Of a stretch of DNA of 64,000 nt, positions 55,641-64,000 are shown piece after piece. Source of the stretch: Nageia nagi (lineage: Eukaryota; Pinophyta). The notes under the pieces are model-generated. The model saw nothing but the letters and a program-made list of their open reading frames with translations. It did no database searches and had not been told where the DNA came from. The position numbers were made by a program, and so were the translations under genes. The stretch lies in assembly GCA_050084985.1 (NCBI GenBank), contig JBITNC010000002.1:31372001-31436000 (forward strand), given 5' to 3'. Position 1 is the first letter of the stretch; every line of letters begins with the position of its first letter.

Positions 55641-56824
55641 TCAAAATTCTTTTCCTACTTTCAAGTGTGACTCAAATGGATCACTCATATATCTAGATAC
55701 AAGTGATGTAGCAAATGCTATATTAGGCCTAGTGTTTATGAGAAATATAAGACTCCCTACAATGGATCTATAACTGGTTACATTGACTCTCACTCCCCCA
55801 TCATCGTTACAAAGTAGCTTACCATGAGCAATTGGAGTGGGTAGTGGTTTACAACTTTCCATTTCAAATTTCAACAACATATATTTAGCATACTTACTTT
55901 GAAATACAAATATTTCACCATTACATTGATATCCTCCCAATCTAAGAAAGTAGTACATAATACCAAGGTATTTCATTTCAAATTCATTCATCATTTTCCT
56001 TATGAATTCATAATTCAAGTTAGAAGAACTATCCATATAAATCAAATCATCAACAAATAAACAAACAAGAAGAAGATCTATACCTTGCTTCATGATGTAG
56101 AGGGTAGGTTCATTCTTGCTCCTTTGGAATCCATATTGTTGAAAGTAGCCATATATCCTTGAGAACCATGCCCTTGGTGCTTGCTTTAGGCCATACAAAG
56201 CCTTCTTTAATTTGTAGACTAGATGCTCTCTCCCTTTGATGATCAAACCTTGAGGTTTCTCCACATAAACCTTTTCTTGCAAGTAGCCATTCAAAAATGC
56301 CCTTTTCACATCCATGTGCATTATTTCTACCCTTTGTGTATAGCCAAAGAAAGGACCAACCTAATTTTCTCTTGACTTGATCTTAGTGCAAAAGTTTCTT
56401 CATAATCAATGCCAAATTTGTGTTTAAATCCCTTGGCAACAAGCCTTGCTTTATGCCTCTCAATAGTGTTATCACTATTGTACTTGGCCTTGTAGACCTA
56501 TTTACAACGACTACATTTCTTATCCTTTGAAAGTTCAACAAGTTCCCAAGTTTCATTCTTTTCAATATAATGCATTTCTTCCTCCATTGGCTTCAACCAC
56601 AAATCATTAGTACAAGCATTTTCAAAACAAGAGGGCTCAACATCAATGTTAGTCATAAGTTCATAACTGACAATATCACCACTATGATCTTCATTTTCAT
56701 CATCTCCATACATATTCAAATTCTCAAGTCTAGATACAACATTATCCATTTCTTTTTCTTGACTTCTTATGAGTCTCTTATTGAAATTTATATCTAGAAT
56801 ATTAGAAGTAGGATGATTTTTCAA
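55641..56824 (-). pseudogene. Copia-3 reverse transcriptase
   Basis: From 56824: a linker, then CTNDLWLKPMEEEMHYIEKN, TWELVELSKDKK, ARLVAKGF, FGIDYEETFALRSSQEKIRLV, and from 56321 a 226-codon open frame beginning MHMDVKRAFLNGYLQEKVYV, then LKKALYGLKQAPRAWFSRI, the active site LLLVCLFVDDLIYM (F-V-D-D, a permitted variant), MKYLGIMYYFLRL and TSYRSIVGSLIFL. This is the best-preserved RT in the window. Confidence 0.9.
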
Positions 56825-57088
56825 TATTCTTTTCTACTTTTTAATATTTTCTTTTGCTTGGCTTAATGGGCTTGAAGTATTTGGTGTACTAGGTGAAGGA
56901 GGACTTACTTGGCCATTGGTGGGCTGAACATGTGCATTATTGGGCTCATTGGAAGAATCTCCATATTTTGATCCATCATCAACTATGAGTTTTTGATGAC
57001 CATACTTTCCCCCTTCATAAAAAATTTCATCTCTTGATATTACAATGCTCTTTGTTTTTGGATTGTATAGTTTATATGATTTAGAATT

Positions 57089-57900
57089 TTAATAATAACC
57101 CAAAAAACTATATGCTTGGATTTTTGGATCAAGTTTTCTTCTTTTCTCATTAGAAATATGTCCATATGCTAAACAACCAAAAACTTTAAAATGACCAACA
57201 TTTGGCTTTCTTTTATACCATGCTTCATAAGGGATGATTCCTTTCAATGACTTGGTTGGGCTTCTATTAAGAATGTAAACACTTGTTCTACATGCATCAA
57301 CCCAATACATATAATGCAAATCTTTTGAATGCAACATTCTTCTTGCCATATTCACAATTGTCTTATTTTTCCTTTCACATACACCATTTTGTTGAGGAGT
57401 AAAACTTGTAGTAAGTTTCCTTTTAATTCCACAATCCTTGTGAAAATTTGTGAATTCATTTGACATATACTCCCCTACTCTATAAGTCCTTAAACATTTT
57501 ATATAATATCCACTTTGATTTTTCACATTATTATTGAATTCCATAAAATAACCAAAATCTTGATCTTTTGTTTTTAAGAAATAAATCCAGCACATTTTTG
57601 AGAAATCATCAATGAAAGTGAGGAAATAGGAATTCATACCCATGCTCTTTGTTTGCATTAGACCACATATATCTAAATGCACCAATTGAAGAGGATAAGA
57701 GTCTCTCCATGATTGGCATCTTGGAAAACTTCATCTATGGTTCTTGCCCAAAGCACAACCTTAACACATTTCTTTGTATTAATCCACCTTTAGTAGCCCA
57801 TGTACCATTTTATGAGATGTCAAAAGTTTCAAACTTGAGTGATTGAGATGCCCATATCTCAAATGCTACAAACAACCTTTGTTTTCAATAGACACATTAG
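57089..57900 (-). pseudogene. Copia-3 integrase with GAG-pre-integrase
   Basis: Minus strand: LRYGHLNHSSLKLL near 57880-57840, CALGKNHR near 57750, then from 57685 an open frame of 198 codons: LVHLDICGLM (first Asp present), YFLTFIDDFSKMCWIYF, CLRTYRVGEYMS (the family has R-S-D-R-G-G-E; the second Asp is Tyr), FTPQQNGVCERKNKTIV (Glu present), RTSVYILNRSPTKSL, HFKVFGCLAYGH and LDPKIQAYSFLGY. The Asp-to-Tyr change alone would abolish catalysis. Confidence 0.88.
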
Positions 57901-57913
57901 CAAGTGTAGCCCC

Positions 57914-58330
57914 TTAGCCACCAAATTTTAGAGGAAATATCCTATTCCTACTCGCTGGTATTGTTGTAACAAGCTTATTGCCTCTATTTTTATCATAAAT
58001 TACACACTTTCCTTTATAAAAAACAAGCATGTAATTATTTTCCATCATTTTTCCAATACTTAACAAATTATGTTGAAGTTTAGGAGTATAGTAAATATCA
58101 TTTACCTTATTTATTCCTTTCTTGGTTGGCACCTCCATGGCACCCCAACCTTCAACTTGCAATGTGCTATTATCACAATTTTGATCTTTGATTTGAACGA
58201 GTCATCAATTTGAGAAAATAGCTCACCTTTTTTGGTCATGTGGTTGGATGCTCCTGAATCAAGTAGCCATATCTCTTGCATGGTTGGATCAACCTTCCCA
58301 TATGTCAAAAACAAATTTGCATCTTCCTCT
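57914..58330 (-). pseudogene. Copia-3 protease
   Basis: Minus strand: EIWLLDSGASNHMTKKGELFSQ has an intact D-S-G at about 58270-58235. After a frame change near 58130 it reads MEVPTKKGINKVNDIYYTPKLQHNLLSIGKMMENNYMLVFY, the usual end of the domain. Confidence 0.82.
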
Positions 58331-59213
58331 CCATAGTTTGTACTTATCTCTTCTTGAGAAGCCTTTAATGCAAAATCTCTCTCATAGTGCCCAAATTTAA
58401 TGTAATAGTAACATTGCTTGTTAGATTTGTCACTTGAATTGGATTGTTGGCCTCTTTCATTTCCTCTACCTTGTGAAGCACCTCTCCTTCCTCTTCCTCT
58501 TCCTCTACCTTGGCCTCTTTCTTGGCCTCTACCTTGACTACTCACATTGGCTTCTCCTTCTTTGGATGTAAATCACCACCTCCAAATCTTGAAGAAGATG
58601 AATCTTGTAGTCTCTCTTCATGGGACATGAGTGAACTAAGTTGATCATAAGTTAGAGTAGCAATATTTTTGCTCTCTTTAATAATGATTGCAACATGGTT
58701 CCATTTTGGAAGAAGTGATCTCAAAAATTTCTTCACAACCACTTGATTTGCAATTATTTCTTCAAGTGTCTTCATTTTGTTGACACATGATAGCACTCTA
58801 ACATAATAATCACCAACCATATCATCATCTTTCATCTTGAGATTTTCAAAATCTCTCTTGAGAGTTTGAATTCTCACTTGCTTCACGTGATTGCTACCTT
58901 GATATCCATCCTTCAAAGCCTTCCATGCATCATTTTCTAATGTACATGAAGAGATCCACAAAAATATGCTCTTATCCAAGGCCATTTGAAGATAATACAA
59001 GGTACAAGAATTCTTCTTTTATGCTTATTTTTTTGATGTCTTATCAGCCCCTTGCAAGGCATTCCAATCACTTGGCTCTTCATATCCATCTTCAACAATC
59101 TCCCAAAATCCTTTTCCAATGAGTAACATCTTCAATTTTATAGACCAATACTCATAATCTTCACCACAAAACTCAGGAATTGGCCATGAGGAGTTATTGC
59201 TATTTGAATTCAT
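58331..59213 (-). pseudogene. Copia-3 Gag
   Basis: Starts at Met 59213 (MNSNSNNSSWPIPEFCGEDYEYWSI), then KMLLIGKGFWEIVEDGY and WNALQGADKTSKK. After a stop and frame change near 59020: YYLQMALDKSIFLWI, DAWKALKDGYQGSN, RIQTLKRDFENLKMKD, SCVNKMKTLEEI, VVKKFLRSLLPKWNHV and LSSLMSHEERL. A Gly/Arg linker (58540-58460) leads to the knuckle at 58415-58375, CYYYIKFGHYERDF. Both the second and the last Cys are replaced, and the Tyr matches the one in Copia-2. Confidence 0.85.
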
Positions 59214-59310
59214 TCTCCAATGCTCAAATGCAAAAACTAGAAAATGAAACTTGAATATGCTTAATAAGTCTCTCCAAACTTCACCCACTTTAACCCAAAT
59301 GGTCTCAATA

Positions 59311-59322
59311 GCTCTGATACTA
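59311..59322 (-). other. Copia-3 primer binding site
   Basis: Minus strand TAGTATCAGAGC: the tRNA-Met site with one G-to-A change, three bases from the LTR. Confidence 0.82.
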
Positions 59323-59325
59323 GAA

Positions 59326-59774
59326 TGCAAACTTACACATTACATTACTAAATGAAATTACATGGCTTTATAACTTCAAGGAAGAAGCTATAGTACAATA
59401 ATGATTGTTGCAAGTAAATACAAAGAATAGCCATCAAAACTAATCCTACATATTACAACCTCACAATCCATGCACAAACAAGTATTGATTGTTTATTTAC
59501 ATCCACATATATTCCCTAGGCTATAAAAAACCTCAAAACAAAGTATAAAGATAAACAACTCATAAAACAACAAGAAAATCAACAAATTGACATACATAAT
59601 CTATGTACAGTATGGGCTAAGGTTTAATAGACTAGTTGACTAGCTGATAGGTTAGTTGAGTTGGATGAACCAATTGATCAGTTAGTTACTATTATCTAAA
59701 CCTAAAACACCCAACTAGAGATAGAGAGTTAAAGTTTCTCGAATTATGTAATTTTGATGATCTTCAAGTCAATA
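59326..59774 (-). repeat. 5' LTR of Copia-3
   Basis: 449 bp. As read on the plus strand it starts TGCAAACTTACACATTAC and ends AAGTCAATA, a direct repeat of 54656-55105. Confidence 0.9.
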
Positions 59775-59779
59775 ATGGG

Positions 59780-60345
59780 CTATAGTAGATTTCATTACCA
59801 ATCATATAAGAAACAAAGTATCACATATTGAGGAAGAGTTCCCATATGAAGTGGATGTATAGATTAATGAAGATCCTAGCATCGTCACTACATTCCAGCA
59901 TTGTTGCACAATTTTCAAGCCTAATTATCCTTAAGTTTTTGTTGGATTTACTAAAAAATGATGAATGGACCCTATTCTTTTATGGTTCTAAGTGCATTCG
60001 TAGGGTTGGGATAGGAATTATCCTAATCAATCCTCATGTTGATGTTATTCCTATATATCATCATTGAGTTTTGATTGCATGAATAAAATGGCAAAATATG
60101 AAGATCTTATTTTAGGTATGAAGGTTGCAATACTTCTAAAGGTAAAAAGGATAAAAATCTTTGGTGATTCTCAACTAATAGTCAAGTAAGTGTCAAATAT
60201 CTACAACACAAAAGATTCCAAGTTGCAACCGTACAAAGAAATGGTGATAAATCTCTTCATCTCCTTCAATGAGTATGAAATTTATAGCATCCAAAGAGGC
60301 ATCAACATGTATGATGATGTTATGGCTAGTTTTGCTTCCTTTGTA
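59780..60345 (+). pseudogene. Tat-2 extra RNase H (aRNH), downstream of RNase H
   Basis: Reads on from the first RNase H across Copia-3: AIVDFITNHI, a spacer, then DEWTLFFYGSKCIRRVGIGIIL (first catalytic Asp, normally F-D-G-S, is Tyr), and in another frame MNKMAKYEDLILGMKVA (Glu). Then KIFGDSQLIVK followed by TAA and V (second Asp present, the TAA at the usual Gln), SKLQPYKEMVINLF, and DDVMASFASF for the usual D-A-L-A-x-L-A-S (an Asp present). This is the Tat-specific domain in its usual place before integrase. Confidence 0.82.
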
Positions 60346-61560
60346 CTTATTAACATAAAAGATGAGGAAACTATACTTATGATAAAAAATATAGGTAAGT
60401 CATATCATGAGCATGTTGTTGAAGATTTTGTTCAAGATCAATGTTATGCAGCTACTTGTATCAATGTGTGTGAATGGTATCAAGTTGTTTTTGATTATCT
60501 TAAAGATGGTGTTGTTCCTATTACCTTTGATCATAATCCTAGAATTAGACTTAAAAAGCTAGCTACAAAATATGTCATCATTGGTGATTTATTAGATAGG
60601 TGATCTTTTGATAGTGCTCTTATTAGATGTTTATTGAAGTATAAAGTAGAAATGGACCTTCATCAAGCTCATGATGGTAATTTGTTTATCAAAGGTTTCT
60701 TAAGCTAGTTTATTATTGGCCTACTATGCTAGAAGATTATGAATTGCATGTTAAGAAATGTGAGCAATGTCAAAAGAATGCTAAGCTTCCACCTTATCCT
60801 TCTCATGGTTTGCACTCTATTGTATCCTCTTGGCCTTTTTCTATTTGAGCACTTGATTTTATAGGTAAATCTAACCCTATTTCAAGAGATGGCCATAATT
60901 TTATCATTACAGTTACAAAATACTTCACAAAGTGGGTGGAGGCTATACCCATGAAGTCAGTAAAAGGAGGTAATATTGTTGAATTTCTTATTGAATTTAC
61001 AATTTCTAGATATGGTATGCCTTATAAATTATTTAGGGATAATGGTACAAGCTTTAGAGGTATTGAAGTTAAATAATTTTGTGATAAATATCATATTGAA
61101 AGAAAATTTGCTACACCTTATTATCCCCAACGTAATGGTCAAGTTGAAGCACCCAATAACTTCATTAAGAGTATCTTATCCAAAACTATCGCAAAGCATG
61201 GTAAATATTGGCATGAAAAACTCCCTTATGCTTTGTGGGATTGTAGAAAAATTATAAGGAATTCCCTAGGGGAAACCTCTTTCTCCTTAATGTATGGTGA
61301 TGAAGCTGTAGTTCCACTAGAACTAGAGATTCCATCGCTTTGTGTATCATTATATGGTCTCATTCTTAGTGAAGATAGAAGAAAAGCTAGATTACCCCAA
61401 CTAGAGGTCCTAGATGAAAAAGGGTTAATGCTCTAAAACATCTCTATATCTATCATTCTAGAATTCAAAAAGCCTATAGAAAAAAGATCAAGTTTCAAGA
61501 GTTCAAATTTGGTGACCTAGTGTTAAAAGAAAACCTTATGATACTTTACACAATTGGAGG
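60346..61560 (+). pseudogene. Tat-2 integrase
   Basis: A linker to 60600, then the zinc-binding domain (VEMDLHQAHDGNLFIKG, YYWPTMLEDYELHVKKCEQCQ), then the core: ALDFIGKSNP after a TGA at the usual Trp (first Asp), FIITVTKYFTKWVEAIPMK, KLFRDNGTSF (second Asp), TPYYPQRNGQVEAPNN (Glu), WHEKLPYALWDCR, and LMYGDEAVVPLELEIPS. All three catalytic acids remain. The C-terminal region near 61440-61560 is frameshifted. Confidence 0.88.
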
Positions 61561-61903
61561 GTAAAAATGAACATACAACATTGGATATCTTCTTGCTCAA
61601 AATTGATACCTATTCAAAAAAGGCTATTTGTGATCCATTATGCATGAGAGCTAAGCATGAGATACATGAGTTAGAAGATTTCATAAATATTTATATGGAA
61701 GCTAGACATGAGTTAATAGGTTTCATATATACTTATTTGTAAGATATGAACAATGAAGTTGATATAACAAGGATGGTACATCAGAGCTCAATCACATCAT
61801 GTATGGATATTGGTGTTGCTAATGAAGTATTGAAGACAAAACTTCATCATCTTGAAGAGTTGATGGTATGTAACAATATTACATTGCTTAGGTTCAAGCA
61901 ATT
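61561..61903 (+). other. Tat-2 3' untranslated region
   Basis: No recognised domain. A 62-codon open frame at 61554-61742 (rich in His/Glu, ending YTYL) has no family signal. It leads to the purine tract. Confidence 0.4.
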
Positions 61904-61916
61904 AGGGAAGGAAGGA
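61904..61916 (+). other. Tat-2 polypurine tract
   Basis: AGGGAAGGAAGGA directly before the LTR start TATAACATCCCC. Confidence 0.72.
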
Positions 61917-61917
61917 T

Positions 61918-62722
61918 TATAACATCCCCTTTTAGAAATTATCCCCTTTAGGGGTACTTTTGTTGTTAGAAGTATTTAATTATTTATTACATGTATACAT
62001 AGGCATCATTATAAATTTAAATAAGAGATATATGGGTCCCATGAACTAATTATGAGCTCCAAAGTGGGATGTCTCCCTCATAGGTATAGATCAAGAGCAT
62101 TTAAGTGTCATAATATGAATCCCAAGGCATAATTCATGATTAGAAGCTAGATGCATGATTTGGAGTGATCCTAAGGAACAATACAAACACCCAAGCATGA
62201 CATCTTCTTGAGAGGTGTGAGTGGATACCCAACCTTGAGGATTATTTTATATTTGAATAGCACAACATTTTGGAGGTATCTTGAGCATTTTTTGATATCT
62301 TCTATCTTTTGAATGGCAACACCATATCTTGGTCCTATCATTAGAATAAACCTAATATGGAGAAGAGCATAATGGGATGTATCTTGCATTAGGCTATTAG
62401 ATAAGGATGAAAACCCTTAGAACATATATACTTGTAGCTAAATTTAGGGGTTTAAGGCCTTAGCAATGTGATGTCAGCTTCCAATAGTTTTTGGAGTGTG
62501 TATACCCTAGATTTAGTCCTTTGAGCTAGACATCAAACCTCTTGGGCCTATTTGGTTGTATCTTTATCATTTCATGGTTCATATTGAGATGTTGGTATTT
62601 CTCTCTCATCTTGGTTTATCTATTGGATATTTTTATGGTGTTATTGCTTTTTCTTGCTCATTTCCTAAATTATTGTTTGTTCATTAATAATATTGTGATA
62701 CAAATAATTTAGGGATGTTACA
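61918..62722 (+). repeat. 3' LTR of Tat-2
   Basis: 805 bp from TATAACATCCCC (TG changed to TA) to GGGATGTTACA. The ends form an 11-bp inverted repeat. The right flank (TCATG) cannot be compared because the 5' end of the element is lost. Confidence 0.75.
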
Positions 62723-62733
62723 TCATGTAGAAG

Positions 62734-64000
62734 TATGATGAGCCATTTTCGGGATCGCTTCTCAAATGTGACCTAGGAGAGGGAAATTTGGCTTCTAGCT
62801 TTTGAATAGGTCAAAATAATCTCAAACATGCACAAATATCTAATGACTTTCTAGGCATGAAACATACAAAGTAAACTTATAGAAAATGCCTTCAAACCCC
62901 AATGTACAACTATGATGAGCAATTATGAAAAATATACAAGCAAACATATCCAATATTCCAATGACTTGAGCAAGAGGAAAAATGATACTTAAATAGTGAA
63001 AAAATATTCCATAAATCCAATATCCTAGTTGGAGAGCCCAAATAGATATTAAGCAATGAAAAAGATACTCTAGATACAATGTTGCAACCAAGAAGAAAAA
63101 ATAGCAATTCGATAATAGAAAGATGCTTACAAATCCAATGTCCAATCATAGAGAGAAAAATAGCAATATTTCAACAATAGAAAGTAATTATATTGATAAA
63201 GCAATTATAAAGTGAAATTACAATATTTTTATCAACCTACAAAGTTTGTACTAGGACTATCTCCTATAGGGTTATTTTACATGGCTTTGAAGCCTCACCA
63301 ATCCCATAAGCAGTGAGGCAAGACTAGGTCTCCTCTATAACAACTATGATGGAACCAACAAAATTCCTCTTAAGATGGCTAGAGTAAGTTTGAAGGTAGC
63401 CTCCTATCCCCTTGATATCTCAAATGAGTTTGAAGGTGGCCTCCTATCCCCTCGATACCTCAAATGGAGGTTAACCCATAAGTGGCTAAGATAGAGTCTC
63501 CACTCAATCTGAAATAAAAGGGTTTTTAATCAAATTTAACATATCTCATAATGGCTATGAGTCCTCCTTTTATAAGTGAGGGTGATCATATTTTAATTTT
63601 ACATTAAGATGATTCAATGGTGGAAATATGTGATCCATGTGCTCATGTATGCAACATCCAAGATAGGGAGCCTTAAGATAAATGAAATCACATCCAAGGG
63701 AAAAAAGGCCATCATCCAAGAGGGAGTGATAATGAAGTGCCTTGTGATTAGTACCATTAGTCCATGTGCCTAGGAAGACCAACTTGGGATCATGGGATGC
63801 TCCCATGCCAAATGTCCATGCTCTAGGGCCTTCTACTTGCTTTGGGATTACCAAATCTTAGTTTGAAGTGCCATGTCTATCCTTAGAGCTCCAAATGACC
63901 TTGTAGTCAGTGCATTCACCTAGGGGGATGCTCTACCTTTAGGAGGGGAGCACTAATGACTAGAGACACATTTAATGCCAATATTACAATGATTAAGGCT
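62734..64000 (-). repeat. Family A LTR, cut by window edge
   Basis: Starts TATGATGAGCC at 62734 (family start TGTGATGAGCC) and follows the copy at 4574-10789 phrase by phrase: cctaggagaggg, caaacatgcac-aaatatc-aatgactt, ggctatgagtcctcc, and a TATAAAAGG on the minus strand at 63566-63574. A short duplicated phrase, gtttgaaggt-gcctcctatcccct, occurs at 63390 and 63426. The right end lies beyond the window. It begins 11 bases after the Tat-2 LTR. Confidence 0.75.

Larger units (their letters stand above)
54656..59774 (-). mobile_element. Copia-3: complete Ty1/copia element, minus strand
   Basis: A 5.1-kb element with LTRs 54656-55105 and 59326-59774 and flanking duplication ATAGG (54651-54655) / ATGGG (59775-59779), one mismatch. 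There is a primer site at 59311-59322 and a purine tract beside the left LTR. On the minus strand it runs gag, protease, integrase, RT, RNase H. Gag and RT resemble Copia-2 and differ more from Copia-1. It sits inside the pol of Tat-2. Confidence 0.92.
51250..62722 (+). mobile_element. Tat-2: 5'-truncated Tat-type Ty3/gypsy element
   Basis: A plus-strand element, recognisable from the end of gag at about 51285 to its 3' LTR at 61918-62722. Order: gag zinc region, protease, linker, RT (with an internal deletion and a 253-bp tandem duplication), gypsy RNase H, [Copia-3], extra RNase H, integrase, purine tract, LTR. RT-RNaseH-aRNH-integrase is the usual Tat order and contrasts with Tat-1. No 5' LTR or gag core is seen, so the left part is lost. 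Copia-3 entered exactly between the two RNase H domains: the frame reads KG + TAG on the left and resumes AIVDFITN on the right. Confidence 0.8.

Noticed and set aside
51250-62722. Endogenous pararetrovirus
   Set aside because: Integrase with D, D, E motifs, an LTR and a polypurine tract are present, and no movement-protein motif is seen. It is a Tat gypsy element.

Overview
The window looks like intergenic DNA from the nuclear genome of a land plant with a large, AT-rich, retrotransposon-dominated genome. I see no host gene, tRNA, rRNA or prokaryotic feature. Almost everything I can name is an LTR retrotransposon or a piece of one: Ty1/copia pol, Ty3/gypsy pol of the plant-specific Tat type (with an extra RNase H), tRNA-Met-type primer sites, TG...CA LTR ends and 5-bp target-site duplications. 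The ages look old and mixed, and every coding region carries stops and frameshifts. The style (long decayed Tat and copia elements, many solo LTRs) is compatible with a gymnosperm, but that is a guess.

Layout. 1-1540: unassigned, with one faint decayed ORF. 1541-4573: truncated LTR of a family I call A (minus strand), then a polypurine tract and internal DNA with an unrecognised decayed ORF. 4574-10789: solo LTR of family A (TSD ATAAA) split by a complete 4.6-kb gag-protease-only gypsy-like element at 4637-9236 (TSD ATTAT). 10790-13644: unassigned DNA and degenerate tandem repeats. 13645-16338: complete 2.7-kb gag-only LTR element (TSD GAATT). 16398-17778: another family A solo LTR (TSD ATAAT). 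18622 to about 40815: a large Tat-type gypsy element (Tat-1) with the order gag, protease, extra RNase H, RT, RNase H, integrase, then a long unknown ORF. Its 3' LTR is split by a complete copia element, Copia-1, at 31483-39287 (TSD CTTAT). 42540-47556: Copia-2 (TSD ATTCT/ATTCC). 47562-49493: 5' end of a minus-strand family A element with LTR and primer site. 49616-50640: 60-bp-scale tandem repeats. About 51250-62722: a second, 5'-truncated Tat element (Tat-2) with the usual order RT, RNase H, extra RNase H, integrase, split by minus-strand Copia-3 at 54656-59774. 62734-64000: family A LTR running off the window.

The history is readable from the nesting. Family A and Tat elements came first; the gag-protease element and Copia-1, -2 and -3 landed in older DNA; several family A copies collapsed to solo LTRs. 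Decay is dominated by TAA/TAG stops at glutamine and tryptophan positions and by Asp-to-Asn and Cys-to-Tyr changes, as expected from deamination of methylated cytosine.

The most interesting item is Tat-1. Its extra RNase H sits upstream of RT in an uninterrupted protease-RNaseH-RT-RNaseH frame, while its neighbour Tat-2 has that domain downstream. Tat-1 also carries a roughly 4-kb unrecognised ORF after integrase.
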